From Thereva unica (lineage: Eukaryota; Arthropoda; Insecta; Diptera; Therevidae), in contig OX465283.1 in NCBI GenBank assembly GCA_949987705.1, positions 78,005,720 through 78,069,719 on the forward strand: a stretch of DNA of 64,000 nucleotides, read 5' to 3'. The notes beneath the pieces are model-generated. The model saw only the letters and a list, made by a program, of their open reading frames with translations, was not told the DNA's origin and ran no database searches. The position numbers and the translations under genes were made by a program. Positions 11,286-21,922 of this stretch are shown piece after piece; position 1 is the first letter of the stretch, and every line of letters starts with the position of its first letter.

Positions 11286-11725
11286 GTATTACAAAAAAAG
11301 TTTTTTCAAATTTCACGCTTTCGACATGGTTTTCTGTAGATTTTGGCATGCTGAAAACGATCCCGTTGTCCGATTTGCCCTATCATTCCATAGTTTTGAG
11401 ATATTTAACACGCAAAAGTGCAAAAAACACGCTTTTTGGCACTTTTAGGTTAGGATTGCTCAAAATCCTGACGTGATAGGGCAATTTGGCCAACGGATTC
11501 GGATTCAGCGCGAAAAAATACTTAGGATACGACTATTAAATTGAAAAGGAAAAAAATGACCAGTTTTTTGCAGACCAGTGTAATTTCTTAACATTATCGA
11601 TAGCTTCTTTTATTTTTAATCTTCCTACAAAAATTGTAATTCATGAAAATTTTGAAGCGACAAGCAGGTTAAAAGTTCCGGAGAATCGCCCATACATATG
11701 CGTTTGCTATAGAGATCACAATAGT

Positions 11726-13016
11726 CAGTACCGGCTTTAGGGGTGGGCGAACCCGGGCGATCGCCCGAGGGCGCCATGTCCTAGGGGCGCCGCCGCGATC
11801 CAATAATGTGTTAATTCATTCCCGTGAAGATAGCTCAGAGCCTTCAAATAATTACCAAAAAGGAAAAAGCTCTCAAGACCAACAATAGTTCGGGATGTTT
11901 CAACTTCAGGAACCCAAGAATCAGGCTCAATGGGTATCAGGACAATGAGCGAAGTAGTGAAGGACCACCTTCTAGTGGGACTAACCTATGCCAATTCTAG
12001 TAGCAGCACACTCCCGGACCTTCTCCGACATCAAGACCAAAATATCAGGGATATTCATGGAGTTCGTGATGAGGTAAGAGTCGTCAGAAGTGCCGCTGCT
12101 CCCTTTTGACTCCGGGGAGAGATATAACCAAAAGGGAGGGATGAAAGGGGAGAAATATTACCAAAATACCAAGGGCGAGGATCTGGCTCCCAAAAATGGA
12201 AGCAAAGCCAGACAAATTGCTGAGTAGCTTCAACGCCACAACCGGGACATCCCTATGGACAACTAAAATTTACTCAATGCCGGGCAACCCCAAAGAAATA
12301 GTAAAACACCGGTAGTGCTACTCAACGACGAGTGCATAGAGTGGCTCGGAAGAGTTGATTATAAACTCCATTTTGGACTAAGATAGGCATGGATAAAGGT
12401 TTCCAAAACGGCTTCATCTAACGAAGAGGCTGACTCCGATAAAGAGCTCTGTGAGCGCTTAGATGAACGAGCAGTCATCATGGTTGAGAGGAAATTGGCA
12501 TGTATAAGCTCAGAAGCAGCGGTTGACAATGTAGAATAAACATGGCAGCAGGTGACCTGTATCATCCTCCAATCAGGTAAGTAGTGGTAGGTTGAAAACA
12601 GTATAGAAGAAATTTCTACTCTTCGCTCTGAGAAACCTACACGACCCGCGCGATTTTAGCCCCTTTCCGCCCTCCATGGACAAAAAATCCTTTAAACAAA
12701 AAATTCTATACACGCCTCTCACAAAAAACACACTCAACAATATATTAGGTGCATATTCTTTTTTAGTTCAAATTTGCCGTCGGATGCCCGTGTGAATAGC
12801 TCAGTTCTCGGCCATTTAAACCTTACGTTTGGCCGTCCCAAACCCTTATGTACTCCCAAGTGGCCAGTGTTTGGTCGTTGTTATGCCAGCTTTTATTTTT
12901 ACTCGGGTTATTGTATAATTTGTGCATAGGTAATCTACCGAAAAGAAATGTCTAAAAAGTTAAGGGCGCATAAAAATATCTCGCCCGGGGCGCCAAAATA
13001 CCTAAAGCCGGCTCTG
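11726..13016. mobile_element. hAT-superfamily DNA transposon, non-autonomous
   Basis: Termini CAGTACCGGCTTTAGG (left) and CCTAAAGCCGGCTCTG (right) form short TIRs, and the exact 8-bp duplication ACAATAGT lies at 11718-11725 and 13017-13024. Eight-base duplications and CAGxxCCGGC-type ends are typical of hAT elements. The following CCCGGGCGATCGCCCGAGGG with GGGCGCC is characteristic of the ZMYM1/TTF-type hAT group. No transposase domain is recognisable in the 1.29-kb interior. A 68-codon frame on - at 12359-12565 is unrecognised. Confidence 0.85.
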
Positions 13017-13024
13017 ACAATAGT

Positions 13025-15306
13025 CATTGCAGACCTTCGAAATTTTGCACGAAGGTCCGTTGGGGTCCTCTCATGATGCACCTCTGAGCCCGATTTTCTA
13101 AATTCCAAATGGCCTCCCAAATATGACCTAAATTCACAATGGCCACCCAAATATGAATTTGCCAATTGTGTCCGATTTTAATGAAAATCGGTATCTGGGG
13201 TTTTTTAATGTAGCAAACAACGAATTTATGATCAGAACTTATAAATTCAAAATGGCCGCGACAATATGACACGAATTTTGTTAATTGTGTTCCGATTCCA
13301 AAATGCCCAAGCTTCCAAATTTTGCATGAAGATCCGTGGAGAGATCCGACGATGTACTTCGCTGCTCGATTTTCGAAATGACCCCGAAAATATGGTCGAA
13401 GAGTTAGAGGTGTATGAACCACCCTGCTTTTTTAGAAGGCTTACTCCGTTGAATGAGTCTTTGGAGAGGAGCTATTGGAATCTAGTTGCCTGTGGTAGAG
13501 TCTGCAAGCTTTCACAATGCTACCTATAGGCAGTCCTTTTTGAACTTCTCTATTCCTTATTGTAACGTGTTATAGTGAATCTGTATTCTTCCCTTTGCCC
13601 AGCAAGTTGTGTCCTATTGAACAATCTGCTAACTATCATCCGCATTGCAGCCAGTCTGTCGTTGCACCAGGGAATTTTACGCTACGACTGGAAAGAAGAA
13701 ACAGTGGTGCTGTCATGGTAGTAGGAAATCGACGTGTTGCAGTTAGTTTACACGCTAAGCTGATAGAGGCAGCGAGCAAGTGCGATTTCGGGGCACAAGC
13801 GCCCGAAAGTTAGACTTATTGGGTTATTTAAGAAAAGGTTGGAGGTTGACAATATTGAACCTGTTGTTCAAATGGTCCGATAGTTAGGCCTCATCTAGCT
13901 CTGTGCTGTCCATTACTGGAGCTCGACCAAAAGTTGCCATGCTCCAGCCAGCTACATGGCTGCAGCATATAAATACATATTTTGCTTGGATTAATCGCTT
14001 TTGGCCATGCTCTAGCCAGCTACATGGCTACAAGTGCCCAGAAAAAGGTCCGCAACAAAAGTGCGCGTGACGCGAATTTTTAGTTTCCCAGGCCAAAAAT
14101 TACCAGTCGTGCCTAAAGAAGTTATCACTTCAAAAACATTTCTTCATCTGTAGCGAAAGAATAGAGGGGAAAAGGCGTATATGAGCCATTGAGCCCTTTA
14201 AACATTATAATTCGGCGTTCCGGGATGATTACCAATTCATTATGCATACATTATTTTATCATCATAATGCACACGACACAAGTATACTGGCGGCTGCCTT
14301 ATGCATGACTGCCTTATGTTTTTTTATGACTATGGTAATCATGTGCATCCACTTTTTCAGAGTCAAAATAAATTTTCATTTGAAACACCACACAACTTTC
14401 GAAAAGTCCGTGTCGTTTGAGCGCATTTCGTACGTTAGGCATGCTTCTTTAGGAACTGCTTTTGGTAAGGCCACTATGCTTGAGCCTGAAAAATTACATA
14501 AAATTCATATGAGAAAAAAGCATGCATATAAAAAAGCATTCACATGAGAAAAAAGCGACGCATACTTACGTTATATGGACGGGCCATGTCATTTTGTTGT
14601 ACTTATTCCAACTTGTCCATATTACCCATCGGGCTATTCTTTTTCCTTATATGTGTGTGAAATTGAACGAAAAGATGAACGTGTGGAGCCAGTAATTAAG
14701 ATATTGTTCTCTTTCGTCTGTTAAGGATAATGGTTTGAATCTTTTTTTGAGGGGCCCGCCCCACAAGTTCTGCCTAGGTACGTCCAAATAATTAATCCGG
14801 CTCTGCTCTACACTCGTCCCAAAGCAAGTTGGACATAGAAAGCTCGAAAATAATGGCAATTACATTTTAAATAATTATTTATTCATCGCTTCGGTATTAT
14901 TGGCGGTCATTATCATAGACTTTGCATAATAATTCGAAAAACTCATCATACCAACAACAAATGCGGGGCTAACTTGAGGGTTTTATGTTTGTACCGCAAT
15001 TAAAAATTTCAAAATTTATTTAAATATTTAAAAGCAGTCCAATGTGAAAGCAAACCAACGCTTTTTAGCATGATAAACCATCTCGCAAATCGATAAAATA
15101 AAGAGAATAACATGAATTCAATTATTTTTATTGAAGCCATAAAACCATAATTGAAAGGTGTACTTCATCGACATTTAATCTTATTATACGGGCTTTTATT
15201 TATAATAATTACAATTACCAAAGTATTAAATTTCACAAAAATCATAAATATTAAAAATCAATTATCATGCATTTCACCACTTTAAACAACTTTTCCATAT
15301 TTTCAG
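13025..15306. other. transposon-derived and unassigned DNA upstream of a host exon
   Basis: Bases 13025-13420 contain imprecise repeats of an AAATGGCC...AATATGA motif on about a 50-120-bp spacing. Bases 13925-14060 share CATGCTCnAGCCAGCTACATGGCTG and TTTTGCTTGGATTAATCGCTTT-like segments with 16800-16985, so a dispersed repeat is present in both places. A 101-codon frame at 14242-14547 (+) has no recognised motif. Earlier exons of the TMEM8-like gene were looked for here and not found. Confidence 0.45.
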
Positions 15307-15446
15307 GTTTGAAATCTACAATTTACAATTCAAATCGAATGGACGAACACAACGTTTAACCATCGATGGACCGCAAGCTGGAAATTGGTTTGCGGTTGCC
15401 TTCATTAGTTGGACAGATCCGAATAACGAACGAATTGAGCAGCAAG
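15307..15446 (+). CDS. TMEM8: TMEM8/PGAP6-like protein, internal exon
   Basis: A 140-bp exon between an AG acceptor (TTTTCAG at 15300-15306) and a consensus donor GTATGT at 15447. It encodes FEIYNLQF, then TIDGPQAGNWFAVAFISW and NERIEQQ. The segment GNWFAVAF-SW is typical of the N-terminal extracellular beta-rich part of TMEM8 proteins. The exon starts at codon position 3 and ends with the first base of a Gly codon. That codon is completed by GT at 21923-21924, so the splice to the next exon keeps frame across a 6.5-kb intron full of transposons. Upstream exons carrying the signal peptide are not visible and probably lie before the window. Confidence 0.8.
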
Positions 15447-16450
15447 GTATGTATGTGGCCCAGGATAGTCATATAATTATGGCATATCATCCTTCACAAT
15501 GTCCATTCCCAGTTCCACTTAATGTCATAAAACCGCACTACTTTATTTTAAAATTATATTGAGAATTTTGTATCATTCTGCTCAATGCTCCTGAACTAGA
15601 TATCGTAGAAGGGACATGAATATTGCCACCACAGTGACCTCACTAGGCCACATTCCATTAACTTAGAATTCCCAACATTCATGATTCCTATAGGCTTTGT
15701 GCTATGACAACTTCTACTATGAATGATAAACCAACCCTCTTGCTCGGCCACAGAGGTAGAATTTATCCACCCAACTGAAAGGATATCTGTCCTTAGTATA
15801 GACAACGTTAAAGGATGATTGTTGTATTTAAGGCTTATGCGATATTTTTGAATAGAAATCCTCCACCGGGCATTGTATAACATGCGTCCATTTTTATTTT
15901 TGTGATATTTTAATATAAGGACACAAAAAACGAAAAGCACACCCAGGAGTTTTTAGTGAGAGCCTTTCAATGTCCACATAAAGAAAACAGGAAATATTTA
16001 AAGCAAAAACTTGACATTTGGGACGCGTTGAAAATCACTTTATCGAAAATCTAGTACTAAAGTTTTCAGATTAATTAAAATTAATAAAGTGTAAGTAAAG
16101 GATAATTATTGAGCCTGGATAAGCAAGACTCAAAGGGCCGAAATAAAGTTGCTCGTTTATATTCGTGTAGCCAAGCTTCTTCTTCTTCTCGTTTTGGTGA
16201 GGACAGGCCCGCCACAACGGGGGGCAACTGGGACGAATTGCCGCGGGCCTCAGTCAGAGGGGACCCCGAAAATAGATTGATGCTCAAAAAGTTAAAACCT
16301 TCATATAAAGACAATTAACTACGCCTACGTAGGCGGTACAGACAGTCGCATAACTAGTAGGTAGAGACAGTCGCATAACTAGTGGAACGTGGAAGCTGGG
16401 AGACCGTTAACAGATAGCTTAAACATTTTCTCGAACTTCTTCAAGCTAAG

Positions 16451-16681
16451 GTGCAAAATGAAGACAAACCCAATAAAACGAGAATTGATTCTCAAAAACT
16501 GGTTAGCCGCGGTACGTTTAATTACGATTTTCTGACTTTACTAGGATTTTGGAATACAATACTAATCCGCTTTGACCGTATTCGAAAGAGACTACAAGAT
16601 CCAACCTCGAGTTTACACGTTGATTCCAAGGATTTGAAAGCTGTCAGGAACAATTTAACTGACTTGAACTTTAGGAACTAG
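16451..16681 (+). pseudogene. hAT transposase fragment (ZMYM1-like)
   Basis: A 76-codon frame includes NKTRIDSQKLVS, LLGFWNTILIRFDRI and LQDPTSSLHVDSKDLKAV. This matches the pattern of the C-terminal half of ZMYM1-like hAT transposases, where an E-TR-EA-L segment is followed by a FWN-IL---N--SK-LQ-P--DL--AV-LL block. Only this fragment remains, and the surrounding frames are closed. The identification rests on motif spacing alone. Confidence 0.5.
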
Positions 16682-16740
16682 TTAACAACGGCATAGACCA
16701 CACCAGGTTTCACACCAGTTTCTGGACATTTGAGGCAAAA

Positions 16741-16892
16741 GACAGCAGCGATGGTGACACGCGCACTTTTGTTGCGCACCCGTTTCTGGGCACTTGTGCC
16801 TATGCAGCTGGCTAGAGCATGGAAACTTTTGGTTTAGCTCCACCCAGAAACGGGTGCGCAAAAAAAATTTGCGTGGCACCATCGCTGCTGTC
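16741..16892. repeat. 152-bp foldback repeat / MITE
   Basis: The arms GACAGCAGCGATGGTG at 16741 and its reverse complement ending at 16892 pair. Inside them a second arm pair, GCGCACCCGTTTCTGGG (about 16774-16790) and CCCAGAAACGGGTGCGC (about 16844-16860), extends the hairpin. The loop contains the CAGCTGGCTAGAGCATGG segment that also occurs near 13940 and 16920. No target duplication was identified. Confidence 0.6.
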
Positions 16893-17749
16893 TGTTGCTG
16901 GACCTCGTTTAAAAGTTACCATGCTCTAGCCAACTACATGGCTGCAATATTTAAATATTTTGCTTGGATTAATCGCTTTCGGCAACATGGAATACGTTTC
17001 GGCGTTTCGCCTATTAGACTGGGCATCTGTATTTTACTTACATATCTGGGGTAGTATCCCAGTAGGGGAAATCGCAAGTACATACTTACTCTGGGAAGTC
17101 GATTTGGAAGTACTTCTTTATTTAGTGTTTTCTGTAATGACTTATAAGTAATGCAGAGGAAAATGGGTTTGGTGACCAAGCGTGATTTCGCGCAAAAAGC
17201 GTGTTGAAAAACTTCGTAGCTGGTCGTTTTCTTTGTTAATCATCTCAGTTATCTCAGCCATTAAGCTTTTTACCTTTAATGTATAAACAAATATTTGAAT
17301 TTATGTTTATGATATAAATATAAATCGCTTAATTTTACTTCAAGCTACCCCACCTCTTCACGCCTACCCCAACTAAATTACATTACAAAAAATTTAAAAT
17401 ATAATAACTTTGTATTATGAGTTTAATAATAAATGTAGTATAAGTACTTCCAAACACATTCTATGGAAGGGAAAAGGGAAGTACTTCCCCGCCTAGGCCA
17501 TCTCCATGTTAATGTAATGCCTTTTTTATACTGGGTGGAAGTACTAAACTGCTTCTGCAGAAATACTTCTACAAGTACTTTTTCCAGCACTTCCATTCCC
17601 TACTGCTATGTTATATTATGTAACATAAAAAATATTGATCCTTATCCTCCTGTATTAAGATTGATTTGGAAATTTAGACTAGCCATAGAAGTTATCACGT
17701 AAAATATCCGAAGTTATCACCAAAATTGAGGAGTTTCTTCAGTTTTTGA

Positions 17750-18194
17750 TTTTTTTTTTGTGGTTATGTGTGCAGATAAAAATTTCATATTGCAATCGCT
17801 GTGGTAGCCAATTTCACTTTTTCGGACCTACACATACCGAGATATATGCATCTATATCTAGAAAGAACGACAAAAATGATAAATTTTTGACATAATGGCC
17901 GATAAATTTATTTAACGGCGGCTGCTAGAGGTAGAAAATGTCCATTTTGTATAGAATTCGACGTAAGTAGCATTTTGCAAAAAACAAATTTGAGACTGGT
18001 AGCAATTCCATTTTCACTTAAATTTAATGTTTATCTGACTCCACTATAAGCAATATAGTATGTATACTCAATATACTGTTTGATCCATGGCGGCCGAGAC
18101 GAGAGCGTGGATTACCACTTTCTTCACAACTCCTCGACATGGGTATCAAAAGAAAGGATATGATAGGTAGAATACAATAAGCAATGAAGTTTTA
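17750..18194. mobile_element. Helitron-like fragment
   Basis: The segment around 18050-18190 (AGCAATATAGTAT, CTCAATATAC, TCCATGGCGGCCG, CATGGGTATCAAA) closely resembles the middle of the Helitron at 38054-38711. The stretch before it, with GATATATGCATCTATATC, resembles a Helitron 5' region. Neither a clear TC start nor a CTAG end was found, so only relatedness is claimed. Confidence 0.4.
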
Positions 18195-18306
18195 GGAATT
18201 GACGATAAAATGGCAATGCCCCTATAGTTGTCCCCAGAGTGCTTATTGCCGGGTTTATAGATTGCCGTTGGGTAGGATTTTTTCCATATCGTAGGAATCT
18301 TTCCTA

Positions 18307-21097
18307 AGGGGTCGTTCATAGATTACGTGGGTCATTATTGCGATTTTCCGACCTCCTCCCCCTTGGTGGGATGTCGTGAGATTTGGTTCGACTCCCTCCT
18401 ACTCCCCCCTAATCTCACGAAAGATTTTTCAGATTTTAAAAAATCTCTAGTATTTAACACTAAAAATACATATTTACGGGCGTAACCACAAGCTTTAGCT
18501 AACTGATATCTCGCACTCCTACTTGCCCCTCCACTACTCCATTCCCTTTTTCCGCTTGTGTGCGCACAGAACTACCAAAACGTTAGCACTCATAATCAAT
18601 AAGAATTTCATTACCCTAGAATCCGGCGAGGGCCCTTCCTTTAGTTCTATATTCTTTTGCCGGCTAGTGTTACTTGGCTCGTACGTCGTCGAGCCGCGCG
18701 TTTGGCTAGTAGTCCATTCAAAACGCGCGGGGGGTGTTCCAAAATAACACCGTTAAGAAAATCGAACTCTAAAGGTTTTTGGGGTCGCTGATCACGAAAA
18801 TCGAGGTCCCGCGGTCCTAAAATTAGGGCGTCACCCCTAAAAATGCAAAAAACACCCCTTTTTAGGGGGTTTTCGCGATTATTTCAGTAATAATGAAAAC
18901 TAATGCGATGAAATGCACTTTTTTAATATTTATTTGCGAAGGTGGTTGATTTATACAAAATTAAGGCGAACTTAATGGTAAGGGGTACTTCTAAAGGGTT
19001 GAAACTACCCCTAAATTGGTGAAAAATGGCAAAAATTGTAAAAAAAAATTTTTTTTAAGTTTATGCTTCAAATTCGATTGTGGGCGTACTGTCAGGCAAA
19101 AATAAATTATTTTCCACCCTTAAGGGGTTAAAACTACCCCTACAATATAGTTCATCGAAAACTAGGGGGGGGTGTTCCAAAATAACACCGTTAAGAAAAT
19201 CGAACCCTAAAGGTTTTTGGGGTCCCTGATCACGAAATTCGAGGTCCCGCGGTCCTAAAACTAGGGCGTCACCCCTAAAAATGAAAAAAACACCCCTTTT
19301 TTGGGGGTTTTCGCGATTATTTCAGTAAAAATGAAAACTAATGCGATGAAATGCACTTTTTTTAATATTTATTTGCGAAGGTGGTTGATTTATACTAAAT
19401 TAAGGTGAACTTAATGGTAAGGGGTACTCCTAAAGGGTTGAAAGTACTCCTAAATTGGTGAAAAATGGCAAAAATTGTAAAAAAAAATTTCAAGTTTATG
19501 CTTCAAATTCGATTGTGGGCGTACTGTCAGGCAAAAATAAATTATTTTCAACCCTTAAGGGGTTAAAACTACCCCTACAACCCTTTAGGACTACCCCTTA
19601 TCATAAAGTTCGCCTCAATTTAGTACAAATCAACCACCTTCGCAAATAAATATTAAAAAAAGTGCATTTCATCGCATTAGTTTTCATTATTACTGAAATA
19701 ATCGCGAAAACCCCCAAAAAAGGGGTGTTTTTTGCATTTTTAGGGGTGACGCCCTAGTTTTAGGACCGCGGGACCTCGATTTTCGTGATCAGCGACCCCA
19801 AAAACCTTTAGGGTTCGATTTTCTTAACGGTGTTATTTTGGAACACCCCCTAGTTTTCAATGAACTATATTGTAGGGGTAGTTTTAACCCCTTAAGGGTT
19901 GAAAATAATTTATTTTTGCCTGACAGTACGCCCACAATCGAATGTATAAATCAACCACCTTCGCAAATAAATTTTAAAAAAAGTGCATTTCATCGCATTA
20001 GTTTTCATTATTACTGAAATAATCGCGAAAACCCCCTAAAAAGGGGTGTTTTTTGCATTTTTAGGGGTGACGCCCTAGTTTTAGGACCGCGGGACCTCGA
20101 TTTTCGTGATCAGCGACCCCAAAAACCTTTAGGGTTCGATTTTCTTAACGGTGTTATTTTGGAACACCCCCCTAGTTTTCAATGAACTATATTGTAGGGG
20201 TAGTTTTAACCCCTTAAGGGTTGAAAATAATTTATTTTTGCCTGACAGTACGCCCACAATCGAATTTGAAGCATAAACTTGGAAAAATTTTTTTTTACAA
20301 TTTTTGCCATTTTTCGCCAATTTAGGGGTACTTTCAACCCTTTAGGAGTACCCCTTACCATTAAGTTCGCCTTAATTTAGTATAAATCAACCACCTTCGC
20401 AAATAAATATTAAAAAAAGTGCATTTCATCGCATTAGTTTTCATTATTACTGAAATAATCGCGAAAACCCCCTAAAAAGGGGTGTTTTTTGCATTTTTAG
20501 GGGTGACGCCCTAATTTTAGGACCGCGGGACCTCGATTTTCGTGATCAGCGACCCCAAAAACGTTTAGGGTTCGATTTTCTTAACGGTGTTATTTTGGAA
20601 CACCATAACGCGCGTTTTGAATGGACTATAGCCGGTGGCAGCTAACCAATCAAGGGGCTACTATACTACTTTCTGTTCGCATAAATTTTTTTGTGTAGGA
20701 TTTAGCAATATCTTAAGGCCCCCTTTTACACACGACGGCAGACCGTGGCCTGGAGGATTTCCCCTTGAAGCCAAGTATTACCCCACATGGGTAGGGCCTG
20801 CAGTCAAAACAAACTGATAAAAATCTTTAATGGATATTTATCGTCATTTTGTACCTGAACACTGAACACGTAAGTTGTTTCAATCAACCTCGACTAAGAG
20901 GTAAGTGAACGGGGGTCTTTAGTGGAGAAACATGTTTTACTAATTAACCTACATAGTTTTCTAGCAATTTTACACTGTTTCTTGAGGAAGAAAATCACGT
21001 GATATTTGCCGAGACCCCCTCTCCCCCTCGTGAGATTGGGTGAGATTCACCTCGACTCCGCCCCCCTAAATGCCTCACGTAATTAATGGACGACCCC
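18307..21097. mobile_element. TA-flanked DNA transposon, copy 1
   Basis: The left terminus AGGGGTCGTTCATAGATTACGTG and the right terminus CACGTAATTAATGGACGACCCC are inverted repeats. TA lies on each side (18305-18306, 21098-21099). Arms include CTCCTCCCCCTTGG and CTCACGAAAGATTTTTCAGA-like sequence shared with the copy at 25278-28190. No transposase frame was recognised. A TA duplication is compatible with Tc1/mariner or ISL2EU-type elements; the family is not settled. The interior carries a five-unit repeat array at 18730-20604. Confidence 0.75.
18730..20604. repeat. five-unit direct/inverted array of a ~440-bp repeat
   Basis: Each unit begins GGTGTTCCAAAATAACACCG (itself a short palindrome) and continues through CGAGGTCCCGCGGTCC, GGGCGTCACCCCTAAAAA and GTGGGCGTACTGTCAGG. 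Two units read forward (18730-~19165 and ~19166-19575). Three read in reverse: ~19576-19850 truncated, ~19851-20172 internally deleted and ~20173-20604 complete. The turn-around lies near 19577. The array is bordered by CCATTCAAAACGCGCG on the left and CGCGCGTTTTGAATGG on the right, so the whole block is a large imperfect palindrome with mirrored borders. Open frames inside (for example 63-64 codons near 19455 and 20129) are by-products of the repeat. Confidence 0.85.
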
Positions 21098-21922
21098 TAT
21101 CGATAAAGATTTGCTGAAGATGAGATAAAGAGGAAATGCGATATGATTTGAGCAGCCCTGCAAGAAAGTACTGGTGCTGGATGTGGTCAACATATTTTGT
21201 CGCGTATTATCTAATAATGGAAATTGGGTTTAAAATTGTTTGGTGGTATAGCGAACTCGATAGGCCGATTATGTCAACCCTAACTTGCTCTAAGCAAACG
21301 AAACACATTTATCCACGAGAACATTAGATTAAAGTTTGTGGTACATAGACTCCACAAAAGAGTAAAGTAACACTGTTTGTGGTCATAACTACCCTCCATC
21401 TGCTTACGCTCAAAATTCAACTTAACTGTAAATTCAAAAATTAACAAACATAGTTAAGTATTAATGTAAACTATACATACGAGTACGACACCTCATTCGT
21501 CTATCAAAGGATGTAATCGAAAAGTTTAATCGACTTTGATCTGGCCCTCCAAACTTAATAGCTTAAATAAATGCCTCCAGAAGCACCTGCATACCGCATT
21601 CGAGCTTTTTACCAGTCCCATAAGCAAATATAGCCGTTGATTACAAAATTCAATAGGGTGTACTGAGCAAATTTTTTTAACTACACATACGTATGTACAT
21701 ACATATACATGCATGCAAGGGAAGCAATTTTTACTCACAGTTAAATTGAATGAAAATCCATCAATTTGCCTTCATAAATATTCCAACCACACAACTCCCG
21801 TCCTGCTTATTATTCGCACCGCACACAAATTACCCTTACACCAAAATATGCTTTTTAAATAAATTTCAATTAAAAATGAAACATAATTCTCACCTTTGCT
21901 CTTTCTTCTGTTCATTCAACAG

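Larger units (their letters stand above)
4054..11691. mobile_element. TIR DNA transposon expanded by two LINE insertions
   Basis: The left end GGGCGATTCTCC at 4054 and its reverse complement at 11665-11691 form a TIR of about 27 bp. The tetranucleotide ATAC flanks both ends (4050-4053, 11692-11695). The left TIR is split by an RTE-like LINE at its 13th base; joining 4054-4074 to the sequence after 7357 restores the TIR (GAACCTTTAACTTG against GAACTTTTAACCTG). The original element therefore comprises 4054-4074, 7358-~8001 and ~11286-11691, roughly 1.1 kb. It has no transposase. Four subterminal copies of a GGTTACAAnTTTGACATT-like motif occur at about 7514, 7545, 7699 and 7885. Confidence 0.8.
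18195..21185 (-). pseudogene. jockey-like LINE reverse transcriptase relic, split by a transposon
   Basis: Read on -, bases 18195-18306 include a stretch encoding DNYRGIA-type RT sequence, matching the better preserved LINE at about 39150-39240. The homology resumes at 21098-21180, which matches 39247-39330 (GATTTG, AAGAGGAAAT, GCAGG). The 2.8-kb element at 18307-21097 lies exactly between. The homologous uninterrupted sequence shows the junction would be CC-TA-TCG, giving independent proof of a TA target site. Confidence 0.65.
15447..21922 (+). other. 6.5-kb intron of the TMEM8-like gene, transposon-rich
   Basis: The intron runs from GTATGT to TTCATTCAACAG. It holds a hAT transposase fragment (16451-16681), a hairpin MITE (16741-16892), a Helitron-like fragment (about 17750-18190), a LINE relic split by a TA-flanked 2.8-kb element (18307-21097) and the ~440-bp repeat array inside that element. 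The parts 15450-16100, 17000-17750 and 21190-21920 show nothing recognisable. All insertions stay between the splice sites, so the gene may still be functional. Confidence 0.75.

Noticed and set aside
14242..14547. 101-codon + frame with a hydrophobic start as a TMEM8 N-terminal exon
   Set aside because: Residues do not resemble the expected TMEM8 region, and no donor in the needed phase was found.
19455..20320. Frames of 63-64 codons in the ~440-bp repeat as genes
   Set aside because: They are the same peptide read from repeat units in opposite orientations, with no conserved motif.
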